A stretch of 64,000 nt of DNA from JANNVK01 sp031430435 (GTDB lineage: Bacteria > Acidobacteriota > Blastocatellia > Pyrinomonadales > Pyrinomonadaceae). The DNA lies in the NCBI GenBank assembly GCA_031430435.1, contig JANPBM010000099.1, positions 19,777-83,776 on the forward strand, written 5' to 3'. Positions 24,348 to 33,535 of this stretch are shown in pieces. Every line of letters begins with the position of its first letter. The first letter of the stretch is position 1. The translations under genes and the position numbers were made by a program. The notes beneath the pieces were generated by a model. The model did not search any database and was not told the DNA's origin. It saw only the letters and a list, made by a program, of their open reading frames with translations.

Positions 24348-26768
24348 TTAAACGTCCAAGTTTTTCACGTCTAAAGCGTTGTCTTCAATAAACTTACGAC
24401 GCGGTTCAACTTGGTCGCCCATCAAAATTGTGAAAATTGCATCGGTTTCAATTGCGTCTTCAATTTGAACTTGTAACAGCGTTCGTTTTTCCGGATCCAT
24501 CGTTGTTTCCCAAAGTTGTTCGGGGTTCATTTCGCCCAAACCTTTGTAACGCTGAATCGTCAAATCTTTTTTCGCCGTGATTAAAACTTTTTCGAGCAAA
24601 TCTTCACGCGTCGCAATTTCTTCTTCTTTGTCGCCTTCCGTTACCAAAAACGGAGCCGGAAACTCGTGTTCAAACATCAAACGAAGTTCAAGCGCTTTAT
24701 TGAATTCGACATAACTTGCCGTGTTCCAATCAAACAAAATCGAATGTCCGACAACAGGCGTGATTTCGATTTCCAAAAGCCCGTGTTCTTCGTCCGTCAA
24801 AAGCTCGGTTTTGTAACCGATTTCCGCAAGTTTTCCTTCGATTCTGAGCATTAACTCTTCGTTTTCAAAAACTTTGCGAAGTTTGCGTTTGTCGGTCATC
24901 AAAATTCCTTCTTTACCGCTAAATGCTTCAATCAAAGCATTTAACAATCTTGAATCATTGCCCAAACGACGCGAAAATCGTTCGCAATAACGTTTATATT
25001 CGGTAACTTGTTCAAGCAATTTCGACAACTTTGCACCTTCGACCGATTTTCCCGTTGAAACGGATTTAACCGCAATATCGCCCGAAGATTGCCGCATCAT
25101 ATATCGCAACATTGATTTTTCGTCTTTGATATACTCTTCTTTTTTACCGCGTTTCACTTTGTAAAGCGGCGGCTGCGAAATGTAAATATATCCGTTTTCA
25201 ACCAATTCGGGCATTTGACGATAGAAAAATGTCAGCAACAAAGTTCTGATGTGGCTTCCGTCAACATCAGCGTCCGTCATGAGACATATTTTGTGATAAC
25301 GCAATTTCGTAACATCAAAATCTTCGCGTCCGATGCCTGTGCCAAGTGCGGTGATCAACGCTTTGATTTCGCCGTGTCCGAGCATTTTGTCGAAACGCGA
25401 TTTTTCAACGTTCAAAATTTTACCTTTTAACGGCAAAACTGCTTGGTTTTTGCGGTCGCGTCCTTGCTTTGCCGAACCGCCGGCGGAATCTCCTTCGACG
25501 ATATAAATTTCAGATAAAGCGGGATCTTTTTCTTGGCAATCGGCAAGTTTTCCGGGCAGAGTTGAACCGCCGAGAATGCTTTTGCGGACGATTTCGCGGG
25601 CTTTTCTCGCCGCTTCTCTGGCACGAGCCGCGTCAACTGCTTTGCCGACAATTTTCTTCGCTACGATCGGATTTTGCTCAAAGAATTCGCCTAATTTTTC
25701 GTTCAAAAATGATTCTACTGCACCTTTTACATCGGAATTAAGTTTGCCTTTGGTTTGTCCTTCAAATTGCGGTTGCGGCAGTTTTACCGAAATAATAGCG
25801 ACTAAACCTTCGCGGACATCGTCGCCCGAAAGCGAAGTTTTGAAGTTTTTGGATAAACCCGAACTGTTTGCGTAAGCGTTAATTGTGCGGGTAATTGCTC
25901 CGCGAAAACCTGCTAAGTGAGTTCCGCCGTCAACCGTGTTGATGTTATTGGCGAACGAATAGACTTTTTCATCGTACGAATCGTTGTACTGCATCGCAAT
26001 TTCGATTGAAAGAGCGTCGCTGATTTGTTCAAAATAGAGCGGTTCATCGTGAACGGCAGATTTATTTTTGTTCAAATGGTTGACAAATTCCGAGATTCCG
26101 CCTTTGTAATAAAATTCGTGCTTTTTCTCGGTTTCTTCGCGTTCGTCGGTAATGTTGATGCGAATTCCTTTATTCAAAAAGGCTTTTTCACGCAGACGTT
26201 CGGATAATTTATCAAAACTGTATTCGCTTACGTCAAAAATTGTTGAATCGGGTTTGAAAGTGATTTTCGTGCCGCGTTTGGTCGTTTTGCCGGTTTCAAC
26301 CAATTTGCTGTTCGAAATTCCGGTCGTAAATTCCATTTCGTGCGTTTTTCCGTCTCGCCAAATTTCAACTTTCAGCCATTCGGACAAAAAGTTTACGCAC
26401 GATACGCCGACACCGTGCAATCCGCCCGAAACTTTGTACGAATTTGAATCGAATTTTCCGCCCGCGTGAAGAACCGTTAAGACGACTTCGGCGGCTGAAA
26501 TTCCGAATTGTTCGATGATTCCGGTCGGAATTCCGCGTCCGTTATCAACCACGGTAATCGAATTATCCATGTGAATCATCACGTCAATCGTGTCGCAATG
26601 TCCCGCCAGTGCTTCGTCAACCGAATTATCCACAACCTCATAAACCAAATGGTGTAAACCAATCTCGCTGGTTGAGCCGATATACATTGCCGGTCTGAGG
26701 CGAACGGCTTCGCGTCCTTCTAACGCGGTAATCGAATCTTCGTCGTATTCTTTTTTTGCTTCTGCCAA
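24348..26768 (-). CDS. gyrB: DNA gyrase subunit B
   Basis: 806 residues from a TTG at 26768 with GAGG about nine bases upstream. N-terminal GHKL ATPase (VVDNSVDEALAGH, VDNGRGIPTG, GGLHGVGVSCVN), transducer domain, then the TOPRIM part (EGDSAGGSAKQGRDR, DADVDGSHIRTLL) and C-terminal QRYKGLGEMNPEQLWETTM. It introduces negative supercoils with GyrA. There is no replication-origin gene set around it (no dnaA, dnaN, recF), so the locus is not at a classical oriC cluster. The 252 bases upstream to the LuxR-type gene are AT-rich and hold the promoter; I see no clear -35. Confidence 0.97.
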   Translation of the reverse strand: MAEAKKEYDEDSITALEGREAVRLRPAMYIGSTSEIGLHHLVYEVVDNSVDEALAGHCDTIDVMIHMDNSITVVDNGRGIPTGIIEQFGISAAEVVLTVLHAGGKFDSNSYKVSGGLHGVGVSCVNFLSEWLKVEIWRDGKTHEMEFTTGISNSKLVETGKTTKRGTKITFKPDSTIFDVSEYSFDKLSERLREKAFLNKGIRINITDEREETEKKHEFYYKGGISEFVNHLNKNKSAVHDEPLYFEQISDALSIEIAMQYNDSYDEKVYSFANNINTVDGGTHLAGFRGAITRTINAYANSSGLSKNFKTSLSGDDVREGLVAIISVKLPQPQFEGQTKGKLNSDVKGAVESFLNEKLGEFFEQNPIVAKKIVGKAVDAARAREAARKAREIVRKSILGGSTLPGKLADCQEKDPALSEIYIVEGDSAGGSAKQGRDRKNQAVLPLKGKILNVEKSRFDKMLGHGEIKALITALGTGIGREDFDVTKLRYHKICLMTDADVDGSHIRTLLLTFFYRQMPELVENGYIYISQPPLYKVKRGKKEEYIKDEKSMLRYMMRQSSGDIAVKSVSTGKSVEGAKLSKLLEQVTEYKRYCERFSRRLGNDSRLLNALIEAFSGKEGILMTDKRKLRKVFENEELMLRIEGKLAEIGYKTELLTDEEHGLLEIEITPVVGHSILFDWNTASYVEFNKALELRLMFEHEFPAPFLVTEGDKEEEIATREDLLEKVLITAKKDLTIQRYKGLGEMNPEQLWETTMDPEKRTLLQVQIEDAIETDAIFTILMGDQVEPRRKFIEDNALDVKNLDV

Positions 26769-27020
26769 TTTAGTAACCTCTTTATCAAATATTTTCGTTA
26801 AACAGGCATTTATTTTAGCATATTTTTATTGATTTTTACAGCGTGGAAGCTGTGTCCGCAACGTATTCAAGCGGCGATTAACTTATTTGTTTTTTTATAT
26901 TTACAAACAACTATTTTACTAATTTGATCTGACTCTGAATCAATGAAAAATAACTCTGATTCTGGTAGCGTGAAGATACTCGCTCAAAATTGAAGTTTAT
27001 CTAAAATTTTGAACTGTGTT

Positions 27021-28010
27021 TTACAAGTCCGGATTCTCTGATAATTTATTTAATGTTTCTTGAAGTTTGTGAGTATTAAATTTTTTGTAAATATCATCAA
27101 CTTGGGATTTTATTGTCGCAAGTGATGTACTTAAATCATCAGCAATCATTTGTTGTGTCATATCGTCCAATAACATTTTCAGTATTCTAATTTGGTATGG
27201 AGTTAGATTTGAGTGTTTTTCAATTAAACTTTTATCAATTCTTCCAAATAGATAGATATGTTCTCTTGAAATTTCACTGTTCAGTTTATCCTGAATATGT
27301 TTAAGATAACTTTTGACTGTGTTTTCAGTTAATCCAAGTGCCTTAGCGATTTCACTTCGTTTATAACCTTGACAACGTAAATCAAATACTTGTAATTGTT
27401 GTTGTGAGAAAGGTTTGTCAGTTTGATTTTGCCACCAAACTTGTCTCATTTGCAAAATCTGCTCACCAACTGCATTTAACATTAACTTTTCTCTTGAATT
27501 AAAAGGTTTCTGACCAATAAATTTTCGCAAACAGAAACACCAAAAATCATTTTTATCAATTTGTAGCCATAAAAAACTAAGTTCGTCTATTTTAGCAAAT
27601 CGAGCTAAAACTCCAATTATATTTCTAGTGATTATTTCCTTATCAAGGAGTTCATCTATTGTTACAAACCCAAATTTTTGGTTTGAGTACTTTTCATATA
27701 TTGCTTGTTCTATTTTAGAAGAAGAGCTGTTTATATGTTTTGCCCACCTTTTCTTTAGTCGTTCAGGCGGATCTTCGTTATGAATGAAGCTATAAACTTT
27801 TCCTTTTTCACCCTTACGATTTGTGATAGAAAAGAAACGATTCATCCAAAGTACTGTCGAATAACCATTGACAGAAAATGTTTCAACAATTTCTTTTAAG
27901 GCAATTTTACGGAAAAGGTAAGGATTACTAATCTTACTCAATTTATCTAATAATTCGTTGACTATTAGATACTCTTCTTCTGTAAGTTTTTGAATAATGT
28001 CTGAGTTCAT
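27021..28010 (-). CDS. Regulator with two tandem LuxR/GerE-type HTH domains
   Basis: 329 residues with no recognised N-terminal sensor. Residues about 202-246 form a LuxR-type helix-turn-helix (QLQVFDLRCQGYKRSEIAKA, LTENTVKSYLKHIQ). A second, more diverged one lies at about 268-318 (LTPYQIRILKMLLDDMTQQM, SLATIKSQVDDIYKKF). Two GerE-type domains in one chain are unusual. The gene is strikingly AT-rich compared with gyrB and diverges from a secreted protein gene of similar composition, so the pair was probably acquired together. Confidence 0.75.
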   Translation of the reverse strand: MNSDIIQKLTEEEYLIVNELLDKLSKISNPYLFRKIALKEIVETFSVNGYSTVLWMNRFFSITNRKGEKGKVYSFIHNEDPPERLKKRWAKHINSSSSKIEQAIYEKYSNQKFGFVTIDELLDKEIITRNIIGVLARFAKIDELSFLWLQIDKNDFWCFCLRKFIGQKPFNSREKLMLNAVGEQILQMRQVWWQNQTDKPFSQQQLQVFDLRCQGYKRSEIAKALGLTENTVKSYLKHIQDKLNSEISREHIYLFGRIDKSLIEKHSNLTPYQIRILKMLLDDMTQQMIADDLSTSLATIKSQVDDIYKKFNTHKLQETLNKLSENPDL

Positions 28011-28208
28011 GGCAAAAAAAACTTAAAAGCAACTTTAGGGTGTATTTTTAATACTTTACTTAAATTATCTTTTTATAAGTAAAGAACGAGATTTAATTTT
28101 TAATATGGTAAACAAATTAGCATATTTACAATAACAAAACAACGCTTTGTTGAAACATTATATTTCGTCTTTTATGTTTTGATTAAAATTGTAAGGGAGA
28201 ATAAAAAA

Positions 28209-28736
28209 ATGAAAATGAGTAAATTAATTTTGGGTTTGCTGAATTTGTCAGTAATCTTTGCTTCGTTGGCGTTTATTGCAAAAGCCTCAACACCTGTCGA
28301 GATTACTAATAATTCAACAACTCGTAGCGAAAACTTGCAGACAACAAATACGTTCATTCCGTTTGAGTCCGCTAATATTCAAATTAGGCGAACTAGAGAT
28401 GGAGTTAGAGTTGCTCCTGCAAGTTCAGGGCAAAATAATGATCGTGTAAAACGCGGAGAATTCTATTCTGTCGAAGTTTTTCACAATACCGACTTTTTTT
28501 GTATTCCTGTCGGAGGAATAGTCTGTAGTCAGCAGATTAGAGAAATTAAAGTTCTTACCTTAGTTAATGGCAGCATTAAAGCAACCAGAAAATTTACTTT
28601 GTATGGCTTTAGTAGTTTTTTCAGTTGGAAAGACATTGTTACAAACGATCCGGCTTTTAGTAACGTGTATTTTGAAGTTTATGGAGAATATGGAATTTTT
28701 CTAAAATCCATTAGACTTCCGATAGGCAGTTATTAA
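28209..28736 (+). CDS. Secreted protein of unknown function
   Basis: 175 residues from ATG 28209, with GGGAGA eight bases upstream and a signal peptide (KMSKLILGLLNLSVIFASLAF, then AKAS). The mature part is beta-rich with two close Cys (FFCIPVGGIVCS) that may form a disulfide, and ends in RLPIGSY. No family is recognised. Composition is as AT-rich as the divergent HTH regulator 198 bases away, which may control it. A terminator follows. Confidence 0.7.
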   Translation: MKMSKLILGLLNLSVIFASLAFIAKASTPVEITNNSTTRSENLQTTNTFIPFESANIQIRRTRDGVRVAPASSGQNNDRVKRGEFYSVEVFHNTDFFCIPVGGIVCSQQIREIKVLTLVNGSIKATRKFTLYGFSSFFSWKDIVTNDPAFSNVYFEVYGEYGIFLKSIRLPIGSY

Positions 28737-28782
28737 AATTAAGTTGTAAAAAATGATACCTCTTAGTCAACTGACTTTTATT

Positions 28783-28816
28783 AAAAAGACGATTCTGAAT
28801 TGAGTCGTCTTTTTTT
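28783..28816 (+). terminator. Rho-independent terminator
   Basis: A stem AAAAAGACGA / TCGTCTTTTT with loop TTCTGAATTGAG is followed by a T-run. It ends the secreted protein gene before the kinase gene. Confidence 0.8.
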
Positions 28817-28866
28817 GGAAGAATCAGTTTTTAACTTTCCGCAAACTTCCGCTAAACTTATCCGTA

Positions 28867-30297
28867 ATGATACTTGCGTTAGACATCGGAACATCGAGCG
28901 TGCGTGCGGCAATTTACGATTTTGCGGGAAATGTGTTGCCTGAAACGGTGGTGAAAAATTCACGGACAGTTAATTTTACGGCTGACGGCGGTGCGGAACT
29001 TGTTGCCGAAGAAGCGTTTGCCGAAGTTATAACCGCCGTGGACGATGTTTTGGCGAAAAGTCCGCATAATGTCTCGGCGGTGGCAATTTCAACGTTTTGG
29101 CACAGTTTGGTCGGCGTTGATTCAGACGGAAATGCGACCACGCCGATTTACACTTGGGCGGAAACTCGTCCGGCAAAATATGTTCAAAAATTGCGTAACG
29201 ATTTAGACGAAAAAGCGGTTCATAACCGAACAGGTTGCAGATTTCATTCAAGCTATTGGACGGCGAAATTATTGTGGCTCAAAGCCGAACACGCCGATAT
29301 TTTCGATAAAACTGCAAAGTGGCTTTCGTTCAGTGATTTTTTGTCGCTCAAATTATTCGACAAAGCTGAAACGAGCGTTTCAATGGCGAGCGGAACCGGA
29401 ATTTTCGATATTCGCAAATGCAGTTGGGACAACGAGTTAATCGATTATTTACAAATTAAACAGGTAAATCTGCCGAAAATTGCGGATGATAATCAGACTT
29501 TTCAAACTGAATATTGGGAACGTTTGAAAGACGCGAAATGGTTTTTGGCAATCGGCGACGGTGCGGCAAATAATATCGGCGCAGGTTGTTTGACGCTTGA
29601 AAAAGGTGCGTTGATGATCGGAACTTCGGGAGCAATGCGAGTCGCGTTCAAAGGCGAAATTCCGGCTGAAATTCCAAACGGTCTTTGGTGTTATCGCATT
29701 GATAAAACACGGGTTATTGTCGGCGGTGCGTTGTCTGACGGCGGCGGTTTGTATTTTTGGCTGAAAGAAACTTTGAAGATTGCCGAAGTTGACGACGAAG
29801 TTGAAGCGGAAATCGGCAAACGTGAACCCGATTCGCACGGTTTGACGTTTCTGCCGTTCCTCGCGGGCGAACGCAGTACGGGTTACAACGAAAATGCGAC
29901 AGGTGCGATTTTAGGATTGACGCAACACACAAACGCGGTTGAAATTACGCAAGCCGCAATGGAAAGCGTTGCGTTTCGGTTCGCCGCAATTGTTGATGAA
30001 CTAAGCAAATTTACGAAGTTGGAAACAATTATCGCATCGGGCGGAGCATTGCGTGAATCGCCTGTTTGGACGCAAATAATCGCCGATGTGCTGGCGAAAA
30101 ATCTTAGTTTGCCCGACACCCGCGAAGCATCGAGTCGCGGAGTTGTTTTGCTCGCGCTTGAAGCAATCGGAAAAATTGACAACATTGAAAACATAGAAAC
30201 GCCCGCAGGTTTAAGGTTTACGTTCGACAAAAAACGGCATGAAGTTTATCGAAACGCAAGACAACGGCACGAAAAATTTTATAAAATGTTAATCTGA
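28867..30297 (+). CDS. FGGY-family carbohydrate kinase (gluconokinase-like)
   Basis: 476 residues. The two actin-like halves are marked by LALDIGTSSVRAAIYDFAG at the start and LEKGALMIGTSGAMR in the middle; FLPFLAGERSTGYNENATGA and IIASGGALRESPVWTQI complete the ATP and sugar site. Closest in look to bacterial gluconokinases of the FGGY type, but xylulose or glycerol kinases share these motifs, so the substrate is not fixed. The Hsp70-like gene follows 53 bases later. Confidence 0.86.
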   Translation: MILALDIGTSSVRAAIYDFAGNVLPETVVKNSRTVNFTADGGAELVAEEAFAEVITAVDDVLAKSPHNVSAVAISTFWHSLVGVDSDGNATTPIYTWAETRPAKYVQKLRNDLDEKAVHNRTGCRFHSSYWTAKLLWLKAEHADIFDKTAKWLSFSDFLSLKLFDKAETSVSMASGTGIFDIRKCSWDNELIDYLQIKQVNLPKIADDNQTFQTEYWERLKDAKWFLAIGDGAANNIGAGCLTLEKGALMIGTSGAMRVAFKGEIPAEIPNGLWCYRIDKTRVIVGGALSDGGGLYFWLKETLKIAEVDDEVEAEIGKREPDSHGLTFLPFLAGERSTGYNENATGAILGLTQHTNAVEITQAAMESVAFRFAAIVDELSKFTKLETIIASGGALRESPVWTQIIADVLAKNLSLPDTREASSRGVVLLALEAIGKIDNIENIETPAGLRFTFDKKRHEVYRNARQRHEKFYKMLI

Positions 30298-30350
30298 AAA
30301 AGTCTGCAAATTCAACCGCAACTAAAAAATCTAAAGCAAAATAAATTAAA

Positions 30351-31592
30351 ATGAACTTTATCGGCATTGATTTCGGCACGTCAAATTCGCTTGCGTCGCT
30401 GTTTGAAAACAACAAATTCGAGTTTGTTAAATTTCCCGACGACAACATAAGCAACCCGACAATTTTGTACTTTCCCGCTAAGGAAAAACAGTATTACATC
30501 GGCAATTCGGGCATTGAACGTTATTTGTTTCATCTCGAAAATAATGAAACTGCGGGACGCTTAATGCTGAGCATAAAGAGTTTACTGCCCGATTCAAGTT
30601 TTGATTACACGGTTGTAACGGGTTACGGTCGGCAAACCGCCGAAGATTTGGTCGCCAAATTTTTGGTTAAGTTAAAAGAACTTGCCGAATCGCAATTTTC
30701 CCGAACATTTGACGGCGTTGTGTTGGGAAGACCTGTGCATTTTACCGAACTTGCCATCGGCAGACTGCAAGACGCGGCACAAACGGCAGGTTTTAAAGAG
30801 ATTATTTTTTGGCTTGAACCTGTCGCCGCCGCACTCGCGTATGAAACAACTTTAACCAAAGACGAACTTGTTTGCGTAGTGGATATTGGCGGCGGAACAA
30901 GCGATATTTGCGTCATCGAGACATCGCAAAACCGTTCACTTTTACCTGATCGGCTCAACGATATAAAAGCTGTCAGCGGTGTTTATCAAGCCGGCGACGA
31001 ACTGAGTTCGCAAATTATGCGGCAAAAACTCGCCCCGAAATTCGGTGCAGGTTCAACTTTTACATCGCTCGGAAAAGTTCTGCCGTTTCCGATTCATATC
31101 ATCAACAAACTTTCGAAATGGCATAAAATTAATTTGCTCAGAAACGTTGACGATCTTTCGACAGTTTCAAGCATTTACCGCACTTCAAGCTGTCCCGAAG
31201 ACCTTGAAAGATTACAAACTTTAGTCAAAAACCATTTTGGTTTCGAGTTATTCGGGGCAATCGATTCGGCAAAACAGCGTCTTTCGGAGATTGATTTAAC
31301 GACTGTAAAATTTCGTCAATTAAGTTTGGCGGAAGAAATTACGCTTGCCGAATTTGAAAATATTATCGGCGAAACGGTCAAGCAAATTGAAGATTCGATT
31401 TTAGAATGTCTGAACTCGGCATCCGTCAAACCTGCGGACATTAACCGCGTACTTTTAACCGGCGGAAGTTCGCAAGTTCCGATTTTAAATCAAACGGTTG
31501 TCAACATTTTCGGTGAAGATAAGATTATGCGTCCCGGATTTTTCAGTTCGGTCGCCACAGGTTTGGGACATATCGCGTCTTTGTTTAAATAA
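30351..31592 (+). CDS. Hsp70-like protein (YegD type)
   Basis: 413 residues: only the actin-fold ATPase part of Hsp70 (IGIDFGTSNSLASLF, VCVVDIGGGTSDICVIET, RVLLTGGSSQVPILNQTV), with no substrate-binding domain and lid. This length and the DFGTSNS opening match the YegD group, whose function is unknown. A 160-base inserted segment of Ser/Lys-rich residues lies in subdomain IIB. It lies downstream of the FGGY kinase and upstream of the 21-bp minisatellite. Confidence 0.88.
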   Translation: MNFIGIDFGTSNSLASLFENNKFEFVKFPDDNISNPTILYFPAKEKQYYIGNSGIERYLFHLENNETAGRLMLSIKSLLPDSSFDYTVVTGYGRQTAEDLVAKFLVKLKELAESQFSRTFDGVVLGRPVHFTELAIGRLQDAAQTAGFKEIIFWLEPVAAALAYETTLTKDELVCVVDIGGGTSDICVIETSQNRSLLPDRLNDIKAVSGVYQAGDELSSQIMRQKLAPKFGAGSTFTSLGKVLPFPIHIINKLSKWHKINLLRNVDDLSTVSSIYRTSSCPEDLERLQTLVKNHFGFELFGAIDSAKQRLSEIDLTTVKFRQLSLAEEITLAEFENIIGETVKQIEDSILECLNSASVKPADINRVLLTGGSSQVPILNQTVVNIFGEDKIMRPGFFSSVATGLGHIASLFK

Positions 31593-31771
31593 CAGCGGTT
31601 TGATTCAAGGTTTCAGACGAATTGGCGGACATTTGAATCGTCGTATTCAGTATTTGACACGTTTCGGTTTGTCGGTGAACTTTGGGTTGAATGAAGTTAA
31701 ACGCCGCAACAGATTAAAATATGTCGTACTTTTCCAACATCATCTTTGTAACTTGATTCTTATCAATTATT

Positions 31772-32044
31772 GATGACCTAACAACGTTACTGGATGACTT
31801 AGCAATACTGTTGAATGACCTGACAACGTTATTGAATGACTTAGCAACGTTATTGAATGACTTAGCAATGCTGTTGAATGACCTAATAACGTTATTGAAT
31901 GACTTAACAACGTTACTGAAAAACCTAATAACGTTATTAGATGACTTAACAACGTTACTGAACAACCCGGTAATGTTATTGAATGACCTAACAACGCTAT
32001 TGGATGACTTAGCAGCGTTATTAGATGACCTAACAATGTTATTG
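31772..32044. repeat. Minisatellite: 13 contiguous copies of a 21-bp unit
   Basis: Thirteen units of exactly 21 bases without gaps, most of the form (G/A)ATGAC(C/T)TA(A/G)CAACG then TTATTG. By my count about 45 bases differ from the consensus and all but one are transitions. The plus-strand frame starting at 31757 is open through the array to TGA at 32057 and reads seven-residue units Asn/Asp-Asp-Leu-Thr/Ala-Thr-Leu-Leu. The Leu codons differ only synonymously, except one Pro in unit 10. No ATG precedes it in frame, only TTG inside the array. The rest of 31593-32085 holds no gene I can support. Confidence 0.95.
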
Positions 32045-32085
32045 GCGGTATTTTACTGACTCTTTTTACTGTTTTAAGTTTGTGT

Positions 32086-33444
32086 TTACGGCATCGGCAA
32101 CATCGGCAACGGTAACGGAAGCGGACACGGGTTGATATTCATAACCGCGCAAACAGCATCAACCCGTTGAGTTTTAATCTCAAGTATGCGGTTCGGTATT
32201 CGCGCGGAGTCATTGTAACGAACATCGATACCGGTCTCTTTTACTTGTTCGGCAAGCTGATCGGGCGTTAGATTCGGCGATCGGGCTTTGACTAATGCCG
32301 CCACACCCGAAACAACCGGAGCAGCCATCGAAGTTCCGCTCCACACACCGTACCGCCCGCCCGGAATTGCACTCACAATGTTTTCACCCGGAGCAAGTAA
32401 ATCAACCCATTCACCGCCGCTTGCCTGCGGATCGCTGAAGCTCGAAAACGCCGTCAGTTTGTCGTATCGCGTGCTTGCCGCAACGGATAACATTCCGTCC
32501 AACCGTTCGGCTGCCGGATAAATTTTGATTAAATGTCGCAGAGCATCGATTGTACCTCCGCTGTTTCCGGCGGCGGCAACCACCAAGAAGCGATTTTCTC
32601 CGATTTGCGGCATCGTCGTTCCGTCGTCGCCGTCAACCCCGTCGTCAGCACTGTCAATCAATCTTTTCAAAAGTCCGGACTTTTCTCTGTAACCGAAACT
32701 CAAATTAACCACGTTTGCACCCTGGTTAGCCGCGTAAATCATCGCCGCCGTAACTCGCCAGCTTTCGCCCACTCCGTTTGAATCCAAAACACGAATCGGA
32801 ATAATTTTCGCGTCCGGAGCAACCATCGTAATAATTCCGGCGACGTGCGTGCCGTGTCCGTAAGCTCCTTGTCGCAATGTGCCGACTTCGCTCGGATCGT
32901 CGTCGTTATCGACAAAATCGTAGCCGGGCAACAATTTTCCCGCAAACGCGGGGTGCGTTAAATCGATGCCTGTATCCAACACCGCAATTTTTACGCCCGC
33001 GCCTTTGGAAACTTCTTGGGCGGCGGCAAGTCTGACTGATCGGGCGAACCAATTTCGTTGATAACCTCGCACGCTTCCACCGATGCTCCACGATTGTCCG
33101 ATGCTCCACGATTGTCCGAGTGTTTCCGGATAAATCATACAACGATTCGGTTCGATAAAAGTAATTCGAGCATCGCCCGCAGTTGCCGCCGTAATTTGTT
33201 GCGGAGTTTGTCCGCCGGTGATTTGCAAAAGATAAATCGGCGGTGTGCCGACTTGTCCGACGGGCGTTGAATTTAATCCGTACTGACCCGCAACGGCAGG
33301 CAAAGTTGCGGCGGAACTCAGCCCGACAATTATTTGATTCGGAACAAAACACTCGCCGGCTCCGGTTGTTTGAGCTTTGCTTTCAACGCTCGAACCTATT
33401 GCAACCAAAACAAATATAATTACTTTCCACAAAATTTTATTCAT
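32086..33444 (-). CDS. Secreted subtilisin-family (S8) serine protease
   Basis: 452 residues from ATG 33444, with GAGGT about eight bases upstream. Signal peptide 1-24, an inhibitor-like propeptide (about 30-105), then the catalytic domain with Asp157 (VLDTGID), His197 (YGHGTHVAG), oxyanion Asn294 (AAGNSGG) and Ser372 (SGTSMAAP), so it should be active. A six-residue unit GQSWSI is duplicated in tandem (110-121), just at the propeptide boundary. The tail is a Pro/Leu/Met run. It follows the TPR-CHAT gene by 91 bases on the same strand and is the exported member of the sigma/CHAT cluster. Confidence 0.92.
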   Translation of the reverse strand: MNKILWKVIIFVLVAIGSSVESKAQTTGAGECFVPNQIIVGLSSAATLPAVAGQYGLNSTPVGQVGTPPIYLLQITGGQTPQQITAATAGDARITFIEPNRCMIYPETLGQSWSIGQSWSIGGSVRGYQRNWFARSVRLAAAQEVSKGAGVKIAVLDTGIDLTHPAFAGKLLPGYDFVDNDDDPSEVGTLRQGAYGHGTHVAGIITMVAPDAKIIPIRVLDSNGVGESWRVTAAMIYAANQGANVVNLSFGYREKSGLLKRLIDSADDGVDGDDGTTMPQIGENRFLVVAAAGNSGGTIDALRHLIKIYPAAERLDGMLSVAASTRYDKLTAFSSFSDPQASGGEWVDLLAPGENIVSAIPGGRYGVWSGTSMAAPVVSGVAALVKARSPNLTPDQLAEQVKETGIDVRYNDSARIPNRILEIKTQRVDAVCAVMNINPCPLPLPLPMLPMP

Positions 33445-33535
33445 ACGAAACCTCTTGAACAAATCGCAATTTTTACTGTGACCCGATAACACAGTGCGTT
33501 GAATATATCAAAAAATACACTTAAAAACATTATTT

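Noticed and set aside
24348..26768. Replication origin next to gyrB
   Set aside because: There is no dnaA, dnaN or recF, and no cluster of DnaA-box-like sites that I could see.
31498..31773. 91-residue gene after the Hsp70-like gene
   Set aside because: Its first third is an alternative frame of the Hsp70-like gene, and the rest has no features.
31714..32036. Minus-strand reading frames of 80-90 residues across the minisatellite
   Set aside because: They exist because no stop falls in the unit; starts are TTG only, no ribosome site is seen, and codon variation is not synonymous on that strand.
31772..32044. CRISPR array
   Set aside because: The 21-bp units follow each other without spacers and vary along their whole length; no cas gene is present in the window.
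31772..32044. Diversity-generating retroelement variable region
   Set aside because: Variation is not adenine-specific, and there is no reverse transcriptase gene.
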